Source of the DNA: Anaerostipes sp.
GTDB taxonomy: Bacteria > Bacillota > Clostridia > Lachnospirales > Lachnospiraceae
Assembly (NCBI RefSeq): GCF_018381315.1
Contig: NZ_JAGZSD010000018.1
Coordinates: forward strand, 1 to 64,000
Direction of reading: 5' to 3'
DNA: 64,000 bases
A program made the position numbers and the translations under genes. Positions 8,548 through 16,498 of the stretch are shown here, in pieces (the stretch's first letter is position 1; each line of letters begins with the position of its first letter). A model generated the notes under the pieces. That model did not search any database. It worked only from the letters and a program-made list of their open reading frames with translations, and was not told where the DNA came from.

Positions 8548-9183
8548 ATGAGTATGGAAAAAGCAAATGAAGTAACTGCGGCTACTATTATTAAAAACAT
8601 GGAAAAAAGAAATTTCTCAGGAGTTTACTGTGCAACAAAGGAAGATGCCTTAAAGCAGGCCTTATCCTACATAGAAAAAGGGTCTGTCGTTTCATGGGGC
8701 GGTTCCATGAGTGTGGCTGAAACAGGTCTTTTGGATTATGTAAAAAATTCTGCTGATTATGAAACAGTCGACCGTACAGCAGCTAAAAATTATGAGGAAC
8801 AGCGCCAGATATATGCAAAAGCCGTTTTGGCTGACACTTACCTCATGAGTACAAACGCTGTCACCTTAGAAGGAGAACTGATTAATATTGACGGTTCCGG
8901 AAACCGTGTTGGATGCTTAAGCTACGGTCCGAGACAGGTAATCCTGATCGTTGGAATGAATAAGGTAGTAAGCACCATAGAAGAAGGTGTCCACCGCACA
9001 AGAAGCAAGGCTTCCTGTCCAAATACCATCCGGCTGGGGCTAAAAACTCCTTGTTCTGTCACCGGACACTGCGGAGAATGCTACGGTGATTCTTCTATCT
9101 GCTCCCACCTGTTGATCACCAGAAGATGCGGACAGAAAGACCGCATTAAGGTCATCTTGGTTGGGGAAGACCTGGGATATTAG
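8548..9183 (+). CDS. LUD-domain (LutC/YkgG-like) lactate utilization family protein
   Basis: This is a 211-residue LUD (DUF162) protein. Landmarks are GSVVSWGGSMSVAETGL near residue 50, LMSTNAVTLEGELINIDGSGNRV near residue 105, and a C-terminal Cys cluster in TGHCGECYGDSSICSH. Single-gene LUD proteins of this kind are common in Clostridia and are annotated as lactate utilization proteins. Unlike LutABC, this one stands alone, without the Fe-S subunits. A link to the lactate locus 8 kb away is suggested only by the family name. The start chosen is the ATG with AAAGGAGT upstream. An upstream in-frame GTG lies inside that ribosome site. Confidence 0.85.
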   Translation: MSMEKANEVTAATIIKNMEKRNFSGVYCATKEDALKQALSYIEKGSVVSWGGSMSVAETGLLDYVKNSADYETVDRTAAKNYEEQRQIYAKAVLADTYLMSTNAVTLEGELINIDGSGNRVGCLSYGPRQVILIVGMNKVVSTIEEGVHRTRSKASCPNTIRLGLKTPCSVTGHCGECYGDSSICSHLLITRRCGQKDRIKVILVGEDLGY

Positions 9184-9246
9184 AAAAAGGAGGTTCAAAG
9201 AACTTTCCTTTGTAAGAACAAATCTGAAAGAATTTCCTATGCAGAA

Positions 9247-9302
9247 GAAAAACCTGATGTACCGGCTGACAGCTGAAACATCAGGTTTTGTTCTTATTTT
9301 TT
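9247..9302. terminator. Bidirectional terminator between the LUD and HAD genes
   Basis: AAACCTGATGT pairs with ACATCAGGTTT across a 17-base loop. A T-rich run follows on both strands (TGTTCTTATTTTTT to the right, TTTTTCTTC to the left). It serves the two convergent genes. Confidence 0.8.
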
Positions 9303-9971
9303 CAGTATATCTGGTCCGGCTTCTCTGAAGCTTTCTATCACTTCTGTCACACCGGGAAGACAGCGCAGTCTCTCATGTTCCTTTTTCGGCCCGATAGCTA
9401 CAATCTTTCCCGCTCCTGCTCTTCTGGCAGCTTCAATTCCTGCATCTGCATCCTCAAAGACAACGCACTGCCCGGGTTCCATGCCGATCTTTTTCATTGC
9501 CATCAGATAAATATCCGGTTCCGGTTTCCCTAAAAAGGTCCCGTCATCATAGACGATATTTTCAATAGGGATCCAGTGATCTAAATGCATATGTTTTATA
9601 TAAAACCGGACATTTCCTATAGCAGAAGCCGTGGCAATGGCAAATGGAATATCAGCCTCCTTCAGCTTTGTGAGAAACTCCGGAAGCCCCTCTGTAAAAT
9701 TCATCCCTTCGGGATCATTCAGGCACATTTCACGGTAGATATCCTCTTTTTCCTCTGTCAGCTTATAAATCTCACTTTCTGTAAGTTCAGGATTTAAAGC
9801 CATTTTCAGAAACTCTCCCCCGTTAATGCCATGGATCATCTGATGGAGCTGCTCAACTGTATATTTTCCCTCTGCATGTCTCTGAAAAAATTCAAACCAT
9901 GCTGCTTCCTGTTTGTCCCCGTCAATGTACATAGTCCCATTAAAATCAAATATAATTCCTTTCAAGTCCAT
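9294..9971 (-). CDS. HAD-superfamily hydrolase, beta-phosphoglucomutase-like subgroup
   Basis: This is a 225-residue HAD phosphatase or phosphoglucomutase-like protein. Motif I reads DFNGTMY at residues 9-15, motif II is ATASAIGN, motif III is the Lys of LGKPEPDIY, and motif IV is VFEDADAGIEAAR. The helical cap lies at about residues 18-85. Motif I is unusual because the second Asp of DxD is Asn. That position usually acts as general acid/base, so the chemistry or substrate may differ. It is the last gene of the ROK regulator-bicupin-HAD operon, which suggests a sugar phosphate or sugar-derived substrate. Confidence 0.82.
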   Translation of the reverse strand: MDLKGIIFDFNGTMYIDGDKQEAAWFEFFQRHAEGKYTVEQLHQMIHGINGGEFLKMALNPELTESEIYKLTEEKEDIYREMCLNDPEGMNFTEGLPEFLTKLKEADIPFAIATASAIGNVRFYIKHMHLDHWIPIENIVYDDGTFLGKPEPDIYLMAMKKIGMEPGQCVVFEDADAGIEAARRAGAGKIVAIGPKKEHERLRCLPGVTEVIESFREAGPDILKK

Positions 9972-10022
9972 TTCTTCCTCCTGCCTTTCGCTGCCGCGGA
10001 TTCACTGCTGTTTTTTGATTCT

Positions 10023-10772
10023 TTATTTCTCATAATCTTTTTGCCTGTACTGGATGGAAAAGTCTTTGTTGGATATCTGCAGACAGATCAGGTCTTCATG
10101 GGCCGTTGCTCCGTGCTCTGCGATGCACCCTTCCTCGTACCAAACCATTGTGCCCGGTCCAAAATACTCTCCATTGGATTTCAGCTGTCCAGACAGGACA
10201 AACAAACCGTGGGCTGCAGGATGCGTATGCGTATCTGTGGTAAATCCTGCCGGATAATTAATATAGTTGATCTGCATCCCTGTTTCTTCGTCCAAATGCA
10301 GCTGTTTTTTTCCGAACATCTTTCCTGATGTACTTGCCATGCGGTAAAACCAGGGCATTCTGCCTATATCGCTGATGACCGGTTTGATCCCTTTCTCCAG
10401 ACGTTTCTTTTCCTCTTCATCTTTTATGTAATGGATAGAAAAAGCCTTATTTGAAATCAAAAGCACCGTGGCATCATCATACTCAGTGGCACCATGCTCT
10501 GCCACACATCCTTCCGGATACCAGATCAGTGTTTCAGGCCCATAGACACTGCCGTTCGTCTTGATCTGCCCGTCCAGGATAAAAAGTCCGTGGCCGCAGG
10601 GATGGGTATGAGTAATCGTCTGAAATCCCGCCGGATAGCGGTTCATAACAATGCTTACTCCCATATCTTTATCCTCTGCCAGCGGTTTTTGGCCAAATAC
10701 TTTTCCTGTAACTGAGTTGGGACGGTAATTCCATTCCATCCGCCGGACATCGGCAATCTGCTGTTTTTTCAT
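10023..10772 (-). CDS. Bicupin protein of unknown function
   Basis: This is a 249-residue protein made of two homologous cupin halves. Each has a metal-site motif of the kind THTHP(C/A)xHGLF, then a WY(P/E)EGC(V/I)AEHGAT segment and an ISNK(A/D)FSI(H/Q)Y end. The halves split near residue 125, an internal duplication. The paired His ligands suggest a divalent metal in both. Cupins of this layout include dioxygenases, sugar isomerases and non-enzymatic binders, so I do not assign a reaction. It sits between a ROK regulator and a HAD phosphatase, 23 bases after the former. This points to sugar or sugar-acid metabolism. Confidence 0.75.
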   Translation of the reverse strand: MKKQQIADVRRMEWNYRPNSVTGKVFGQKPLAEDKDMGVSIVMNRYPAGFQTITHTHPCGHGLFILDGQIKTNGSVYGPETLIWYPEGCVAEHGATEYDDATVLLISNKAFSIHYIKDEEEKKRLEKGIKPVISDIGRMPWFYRMASTSGKMFGKKQLHLDEETGMQINYINYPAGFTTDTHTHPAAHGLFVLSGQLKSNGEYFGPGTMVWYEEGCIAEHGATAHEDLICLQISNKDFSIQYRQKDYEK

Positions 10773-10795
10773 AGGTTCCCTCCTTATATGAAAAT

Positions 10796-11977
10796 TTATA
10801 TTTCCTTCTGCCTCAGCTGATCCAGTCTGATCTTTTCATAATTTTCCATGGCAAGATAAGCTGCACCCAGCATACTTTCATTTCCTGCATTCTTTGATTC
10901 ACAAATTTTTGTTTCTTTAAGCATTTCCGGATTTATAATATCCTGCCTTTTTAATACCTCATCAAGGAGCATCGGCAGGCACCTCACTGTCCTTCCTCCC
11001 AAAAGTATGATTTCCGGATTGTTCCATGCCATCATATCTTCGAGCAGAAGCGCTGTATATCCCGCCAGACGTACCATCAGCTCTTGTGCCCACCCTTCCT
11101 TTCGTTCATATGCATCTGCAATATCGTTTAAATCCGCACACCGTTCCCCCATCTCCTCTGCCTGCTTTAGTATTCCGCCGGCAGAAAGATAAGCCGAGAC
11201 ACACCCTTCTTTATGGCAGCTGCACTTCCGGCCGCCATAGATTAAGATTTTGTGGGCAATATCCCCGCAGGCTCCTTCCATAACTCTGCCTTCATTCATA
11301 AATGCCGCTCCCACATCGATACTGAGACTTAAAAAGCCCAGGCGGTTGACCTGTAATTCCGGATAATGAAAATATTCTTCCAGAACTGAAGCCTTCACAT
11401 CGTTTTCCAGACAAATATGAATCCCCAATTTCCGCTTCAGCAGATCTTTGAAGTCTGTCTGCTCCCATCCGGCAAATCCGGACCTTATGATATTCGCCCC
11501 GCCTGCAGAAACAACTCCTGGAAAACTTACTCCCGCAGCCTTTACTCTCTCCATAATCTCCGGAAGTTCTGCCCTGCACTTATCAAAACATTCTTTTATA
11601 AGCTCTGCGACATCCTCTGGACTTCCGCCGACAGACATATTCCATTTTTTAATGCCAAGGATCTGCTCTCCGTAATCCATAATCAAAAAGCTGATAAAGT
11701 CACGGCGCACCAAAATGCCAAGACTATAAAAGGCGCGGGGATTTCTTTCCAGTAAGAAAGCTTTTCTGCCGACGCCCTTTGAGTCTCCCTGGGATTCTTT
11801 TATAAAATTCAGGCCAGACAAATCTGCACAGATCCTGGTCATACTGGTAGGACTCATTTTTAATTCTTTAGCCAGAGAGGCTCTGGAAACATTACCCCGT
11901 GACTTGATCTTATCAAGCACCAGCTGACGGTTGCTGATCTTCATCTGCTGCTGGTCCTGCTGTTTTTGCTTTTTCAT
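10796..11977 (-). CDS. ROK-family transcriptional regulator
   Basis: This is a 393-residue regulator with an N-terminal winged helix-turn-helix at about residues 15-65 (SRASLAKELKMSPTSMTRI), followed by a sugar-kinase-like ROK domain. The ROK zinc site appears as GRKCSCHKEGCVSAYLS near residue 250. ROK regulators of this shape repress sugar operons and release DNA on binding a sugar. The effector is not evident. It heads a three-gene operon with the bicupin and HAD genes, so it probably controls itself and both. The start has TGGAG eight bases upstream. No transporter gene is near. Confidence 0.85.
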   Translation of the reverse strand: MKKQKQQDQQQMKISNRQLVLDKIKSRGNVSRASLAKELKMSPTSMTRICADLSGLNFIKESQGDSKGVGRKAFLLERNPRAFYSLGILVRRDFISFLIMDYGEQILGIKKWNMSVGGSPEDVAELIKECFDKCRAELPEIMERVKAAGVSFPGVVSAGGANIIRSGFAGWEQTDFKDLLKRKLGIHICLENDVKASVLEEYFHYPELQVNRLGFLSLSIDVGAAFMNEGRVMEGACGDIAHKILIYGGRKCSCHKEGCVSAYLSAGGILKQAEEMGERCADLNDIADAYERKEGWAQELMVRLAGYTALLLEDMMAWNNPEIILLGGRTVRCLPMLLDEVLKRQDIINPEMLKETKICESKNAGNESMLGAAYLAMENYEKIRLDQLRQKEI

Positions 11978-12041
11978 ATTAATTTCTCCACTGATGTTAT
12001 TAATTATATTATAAAGAAAGCTTCACTTCTTGTCAACATCC

Positions 12042-12083
12042 ATAAAAATATGAGCCGGATATCATAAGATACCGGCTCATATT
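12042..12083 (-). terminator. Terminator after glyA
   Basis: AATATGAGCCGG pairs with CCGGCTCATATT around a short loop that itself pairs. ATTTTTATG follows on the minus strand. The stem is symmetrical, but no plus-strand gene ends here. Confidence 0.75.
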
Positions 12084-12099
12084 ATTTAAATCATTTTCA

Positions 12100-13335
12100 T
12101 TATTCATATAAAGGATATTTCTCTGTCAGTTCTTTCACCAGCTGTTTTGCTTCTTCAAGCTTCTGGTCTAACAGGGTAAGACGGATTGCTTTTGCGATTG
12201 CCGCCATATCCTCTTCTTTTAACCCTCTGGTTGTCACTGCCGGTGTTCCGAGGCGGAGCCCAGATGTGACAAACGGTGATTTTGGATCGTTCGGGACTGT
12301 GTTTTTATTGCATGTGATGTGAACAGAATCCAAAACTTTTTCGGCTTCTTTTCCTGTCAGATCATATTTCTTAAGATCAACCAGCATCAGATGGTTGTCT
12401 GTGCCTCCGGATACAATATCAAAGCCTTCTTCCATCAAAGCTTTTGCAAGTGCATCTGCATTTTTTACCACCTGTTTTCCGTATTCCTTAAAGCCGTCAG
12501 ACAATGCTTCTTTAAAGCATACCGCTTTTCCTGCGATCACGTGCATCAACGGACCGCCCTGAATTCCCGGGAAAATGGCCTTGTTGAAATTATACTTTTC
12601 ATTGATCTCATTGCTGCACAGGATCATGCCGCCGCGGGGACCTCTCAAAGTCTTATGGGTCGTTGTGGTTGTCACATGGGCATAAGGGATCGGGCTCTGA
12701 TGAACTCCTGCTGCCACTAAACCTGCGATGTGTGCCATATCCACCATAAGGATTGCTCCGACCTCATCTGCGATCTCACGGAACTTCTTAAAGTCGATAG
12801 ACCTTGCATAAGCGCTGGCGCCGGCGATAATCAGTTTCGGCCTGCATTCTTTTGCAATCTCAAGAACATTGTCATAATCAATAAATCCTTCATCATTGAC
12901 ACCATAAGGTACACAATGATAATATTTTCCGGACATATTGACCGGGCTTCCATGGGACAGATGTCCGCCATGGTCCAGGCTCATCCCCATATAAGTATCT
13001 CCCGGCTCCAGCATTGCAAAAAATACTGCCATATTAGCCTGGGCTCCGGAATGAGGCTGAACATTGACATATTCACATCCAAAGAGTTCCTTTGCACGCT
13101 CTCTTGCCAGATTTTCAACTACATCCACGTACTCACAGCCGCCATAATATCTCTTTCCCGGATATCCTTCCGCATATTTGTTTGTCAGATGGCTTCCCAT
13201 GGCTGCCATGACCGCCTTTGATACTAAGTTCTCAGAAGCAATCAGCTCCAGATTATTTCTCTGTCTGGACAATTCATCCTGCATAGCATCAGCAACTTCA
13301 GGATCATAATTCTCCACTTCATTAAAATCGAACAT
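12100..13335 (-). CDS. glyA: Serine hydroxymethyltransferase
   Basis: This PLP enzyme interconverts serine and glycine with tetrahydrofolate, feeding one-carbon units. Landmarks are ASENLVSKAVMAAMGS near residue 34, YYGGCEYVD, and the PLP Lys in TTTTHKTLRGPRGG at about residue 226. The length, 411 residues, is normal. It is the last gene of the aspS-ACT-glyA operon, 27 bases after the ACT gene, and is closed by a terminator. This pairing with a free ACT protein could place serine/glycine flux under amino-acid sensing, which is inference. Confidence 0.96.
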   Translation of the reverse strand: MFDFNEVENYDPEVADAMQDELSRQRNNLELIASENLVSKAVMAAMGSHLTNKYAEGYPGKRYYGGCEYVDVVENLARERAKELFGCEYVNVQPHSGAQANMAVFFAMLEPGDTYMGMSLDHGGHLSHGSPVNMSGKYYHCVPYGVNDEGFIDYDNVLEIAKECRPKLIIAGASAYARSIDFKKFREIADEVGAILMVDMAHIAGLVAAGVHQSPIPYAHVTTTTTHKTLRGPRGGMILCSNEINEKYNFNKAIFPGIQGGPLMHVIAGKAVCFKEALSDGFKEYGKQVVKNADALAKALMEEGFDIVSGGTDNHLMLVDLKKYDLTGKEAEKVLDSVHITCNKNTVPNDPKSPFVTSGLRLGTPAVTTRGLKEEDMAAIAKAIRLTLLDQKLEEAKQLVKELTEKYPLYE

Positions 13336-13362
13336 TTCTGCGTCCTCCTGTTATATCATAAA

Positions 13363-13833
13363 TTAATCTTGGAATTGTTCTTTCAGCGCTTCCACAGCTG
13401 TCTCTACACGGCTTTCCCGGATCAGGACCGTAATCTTGATCTCAGAAGTATAGATCATATGGATGTTCACACCTTTGTTATAAAGAGCTTCAAACATTTT
13501 AGATGCTGCCCCTGAGTTTGACATCATTCCTGCACCTACGATGGATACAATACCCACATTTTTGTCAGATACGATCTCCTTATATGAGTCTTCCTCAAAT
13601 GTTTCTTTCAAAGTCTCCACAGCTGCATCGGCATCTGACTTTTTCACAACAAAGGAAATATCCTTGCTGTCTTTTCTTCCGATAGACTGTAAGATTAACT
13701 CTACATTGATTCCTTTGTCCGCAATGGCAGTAAACAGTTTTGCCGCAATGCCAGGTTCATGCTTCAGCCCTTTGATCGCTACCTGTGCAACATCTGTGTT
13801 TGACAGCACGCCGCTAAATAACATTTTCTCCAT
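13363..13833 (-). CDS. Free-standing double-ACT protein of the aspartokinase regulatory type
   Basis: This 156-residue protein matches the C-terminal regulatory part of aspartate kinase. It has two ACT domains: one with KHEPGIAAKLFTAIADKGINVELILQS and one with VGAGMMSNSGAASKMFEALYNKGVNIHMI. The catalytic kinase domain is absent and is not encoded upstream. In Bacillus, lysC makes such a beta subunit from an internal start. Here it is a separate gene with its own ATG, 13 bases after aspS. It may bind lysine, threonine or another amino acid. Its partner, an aspartokinase elsewhere or GlyA, cannot be read from the window. Confidence 0.85.
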   Translation of the reverse strand: MEKMLFSGVLSNTDVAQVAIKGLKHEPGIAAKLFTAIADKGINVELILQSIGRKDSKDISFVVKKSDADAAVETLKETFEEDSYKEIVSDKNVGIVSIVGAGMMSNSGAASKMFEALYNKGVNIHMIYTSEIKITVLIRESRVETAVEALKEQFQD

Positions 13834-13846
13834 AATCTGCTTCTCC

Positions 13847-15646
13847 TTATTCCTCGTTCGTATCGTTTTCTTTCAATTCAATTCCAAGCTCGTCAAGCTG
13901 CTCTGTGTCCACTCCTCCAGGCGCCTGCGTCATCAGACAGGAAGCGTCCTTTACTTTCGGGAATGCAATGACGTCACGGATACTGTCCTCACCTGTCATC
14001 CACATAACAAGCCGGTCCAGGCCGTATGCCAGACCTGCATGAGGCGGCACCCCATACTGGAAGGCTTCCAGCAGGAATCCAAATCTTTCATTGGCGTCTT
14101 CTTCTGTAAAGCCAAGGGCCTTGAACATAGCCTTCTGAATATCATCCCGGTGGATCCTCACGGAACCTCCTCCAAGCTCTGTTCCATTTAACACAATATC
14201 ATAAGCCTTGGCTCTGACCCTGCCCGGATCTGTGTCGATATACTTAAGGTCCTCTTCCATCGGCATGGTGAACGGATGGTGCATGGCCGTATAACGGTTT
14301 TGTTCTTCGTTCCATTCCAAAAGCGGGAACTCTGTCACCCAAAGGAAGTTATACAAAGACTCGTCGATCATATCATACTTTCTGCCGATCTCCAGGCGGA
14401 GATTTCCAAGTACATCATAGACCACAGAATCCTTGTCTGCTGCAAACAAGAGCAGGTCCCCGGGTTTTCCTTCCATGGCGTCAATCAGCGCCGTCATTTC
14501 CTCATCTTTCATAAACTTAGCAAAGGAAGATTTCACGCTTCCGTCCTCTTTCAGCTGGATATAGGCAAGGCCTTTGGCACCGAATTCCTTTGCAAAATCT
14601 ACAAACGCATCAATCTTTTTGCGGCCCAGATCACCAAGCCCCTTTGCGTTCAGCCCCCGTACGGAACCTCCATTCTCTAAAGCCCCTTTAAAGACCATAA
14701 AGTCACAGCCTGAAACAGTTTCAGATACGTTGACCAGTTCCATTCCAAACCTTGTATCCGGCTTATCAGAACCAAACCTGTCCATAGCTTCCTGATAGGT
14801 AAGGCGCTTCATAGGAATCTGCACATCTACGCTGAGAACATCCTTGAATACCCTCTGGAGCAGGCGTTCGTTGAGACCGATCACATCGTCTACATCTACA
14901 AAAGAAAGCTCCATATCGATCTGTGTAAACTCAGGCTGGCGGTCTGCCCTCAGGTCCTCATCCCTGAAGCACTTGGCTATCTGATAGTAGCGGTCTACAC
15001 CAGAACACATCAAAAGCTGCTTGAACAGCTGCGGTGACTGGGGAAGCCCGTAAAAATTGCCCGGATGAACACGGCTCGGCACCAGATAGTCCCTGGCTCC
15101 CTCCGGTGTACTCTTTCCAAGAATCGGAGTTTCAATCTCTAAAAAGCCTTCCTCCGCCAAAAAGTCTCTTGCCGCTTTTGTTACCTGGCTGCGGACCAGC
15201 AGATTCTTCTGAAGGTTCGGCCTTCTCAGATCCAGATAGCGGTATTTGAGGCGCAGCTCATCTTTCACTGTCTGTTCTGCATCTACAGGAAACGGCGGTG
15301 TTTTCGATTCAGACAGAATCCTTAACTCCGTTACCTTGATCTCAATATCCCCTGTCTTTAAATTTTCATTGATGGCGGCACTGCGCTTTTGTACTTCCCC
15401 TTTTACTGCGATCACATATTCATTCCGCAGGGAATTTGCTTTTTCATAATCTCCGCCTGACAATGTATCCTCATCAAAGACCAGCTGCAATAATCCTGAA
15501 CGGTCTCTTAAATCTACAAATATAAGACTTCCTAAATTTCTTCTCTTCTGTACCCATCCCATGACGGTTACATTCTCGCCGGCGTTTTCACGGCTCACTT
15601 CTGTACATCTGTGGCTCCGTGACAGCCCGGACATTGACTCTGCCAT
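13847..15646 (-). CDS. aspS: Aspartyl-tRNA synthetase
   Basis: This class II synthetase charges tRNA-Asp. The N-terminal OB-fold anticodon domain includes VMGWVQKRRNLGSLIFVDLRD. The catalytic domain has motif 2 in KCFRDEDLRADRQPEFTQIDME and motif 3 in GLAYGLDRLVMWMTG near the C-terminus. The insertion domain typical of bacterial AspRS is present, and 599 residues is the usual bacterial length. AAGGAGG lies upstream of the ATG. It heads the operon with the ACT protein and glyA. I looked for a T-box leader and found none. Confidence 0.97.
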   Translation of the reverse strand: MAESMSGLSRSHRCTEVSRENAGENVTVMGWVQKRRNLGSLIFVDLRDRSGLLQLVFDEDTLSGGDYEKANSLRNEYVIAVKGEVQKRSAAINENLKTGDIEIKVTELRILSESKTPPFPVDAEQTVKDELRLKYRYLDLRRPNLQKNLLVRSQVTKAARDFLAEEGFLEIETPILGKSTPEGARDYLVPSRVHPGNFYGLPQSPQLFKQLLMCSGVDRYYQIAKCFRDEDLRADRQPEFTQIDMELSFVDVDDVIGLNERLLQRVFKDVLSVDVQIPMKRLTYQEAMDRFGSDKPDTRFGMELVNVSETVSGCDFMVFKGALENGGSVRGLNAKGLGDLGRKKIDAFVDFAKEFGAKGLAYIQLKEDGSVKSSFAKFMKDEEMTALIDAMEGKPGDLLLFAADKDSVVYDVLGNLRLEIGRKYDMIDESLYNFLWVTEFPLLEWNEEQNRYTAMHHPFTMPMEEDLKYIDTDPGRVRAKAYDIVLNGTELGGGSVRIHRDDIQKAMFKALGFTEEDANERFGFLLEAFQYGVPPHAGLAYGLDRLVMWMTGEDSIRDVIAFPKVKDASCLMTQAPGGVDTEQLDELGIELKENDTNEE

Positions 15647-15682
15647 GCTGCTTCCTCCTTACATATATTAAACCTGTCTGTC

Positions 15683-15712
15683 ATTATATCATAAGGGGCA
15701 TCAGAATTTCAA
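15683..15712 (-). promoter_or_regulatory. Promoter of the aspS operon
   Basis: TTGAAA, 18 bases, then TATAAT on the minus strand, about 37 bases upstream of aspS. Confidence 0.65.
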
Positions 15713-15735
15713 TGAACTTATATATAGTTTATACC

Positions 15736-15797
15736 TTATCGTGCGGAGCACGTCCACCCGAAGGGTATGAAATACGGGATGCCCTGTGGGCAGATAA
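15736..15797. repeat. Short structured intergenic element with three mini-hairpins
   Basis: Within 62 bases lie CGTGC-GGA-GCACG, ACCC-GAA-GGGT and GCCC-TGT-GGGC, all enclosed by TTATC and GATAA. It lies upstream of both divergent promoters (aspS and the flavin reductase). Its role is unknown, and it could be a dispersed repeat or part of a small RNA. Confidence 0.35.
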
Positions 15798-15909
15798 TGA
15801 ACCAAATTCACTGCAGCGGTCTTGAAAACCCAAAACTCTCATCATAATTCTGTACTTTTTCCTTTGAATGCATTATAATGGTAAATACACGAAAAAGGAG
15901 GCAAGTAAC

Positions 15910-16431
15910 ATGAGTGAATATGCAATTGTTGCACCAGAGGATTTTGACCAGAGTGCCTTCCGCCTGATTGGGAAGGACTGGATGCTGGTAACCGCCAAAA
16001 ATAACGAAGGCAAGATCAACACGATGACCGCATCCTGGGGTGGATTCGGCGTCATGTGGGGCAAGGACGTGGCACTGTCTGTCATCCGTCCGCAGCGCTA
16101 TACAAAAGAATTTATTGATAATTCTGATACCTTTTCACTGTCATTTTACGACGAGGCATTTAAAAAGGATCTGACTTATCTTGGAAGTGTGTCCGGACGG
16201 ACCGAAGATAAAATCTCAAAGACAAGGCTTACGCCGACGGATGCCAACGGGATCCCGTATTTTGAGGAAGCAAAGATCGTCCTGATCTGTAAAAAGCTGT
16301 TTTGCCAGCCGATGGATCCGGAAGGATTCATAGGAGATGCAAAAGCACTGGATGCACAGTGGTATGCAGATAAAGACTACCATACTCTGTATGTAGCAGA
16401 GATTGAACAGATTCTTGTAAAACAAGATTAA
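15910..16431 (+). CDS. Flavin reductase family protein (FMN-binding split barrel)
   Basis: This 173-residue protein has the split-barrel flavin reductase fold. The segment WMLVTAKNNEGKINTMTASWGGFGVMW is typical of the FMN site, and VIRPQRYTKEFIDNSDTFSL follows. Relatives in anaerobes are electron carriers or NAD(P)H-flavin reductases, and the substrate is not known. The start chosen at 15910 has AAAAGGAGG upstream. The frame is open from 15868, but that earlier start lacks a ribosome site. It is a monocistronic plus-strand gene with a terminator shared with the lactate dehydrogenase gene converging on it. Confidence 0.85.
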   Translation: MSEYAIVAPEDFDQSAFRLIGKDWMLVTAKNNEGKINTMTASWGGFGVMWGKDVALSVIRPQRYTKEFIDNSDTFSLSFYDEAFKKDLTYLGSVSGRTEDKISKTRLTPTDANGIPYFEEAKIVLICKKLFCQPMDPEGFIGDAKALDAQWYADKDYHTLYVAEIEQILVKQD

Positions 16432-16432
16432 A

Positions 16433-16490
16433 ACTATAAAATCCGATGAAAGACCTGAAATCTTTCATCGGATTTTATAGTTTCTTTATT
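16433..16490. terminator. Bidirectional terminator with a 20-pair perfect stem
   Basis: ACTATAAAATCCGATGAAAG pairs perfectly with its complement around a 9-base loop. It is A/T flanked on both sides and ends the convergent flavin reductase and lactate dehydrogenase genes. Confidence 0.85.
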
Positions 16491-16498
16491 ATATGAAA

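Noticed and set aside
15647..15909. A possible T-box leader for aspS
   Set aside because: The aspS promoter is only about 37 bases from the start codon, and no T-box core (TGGNACCGCG type) is found.
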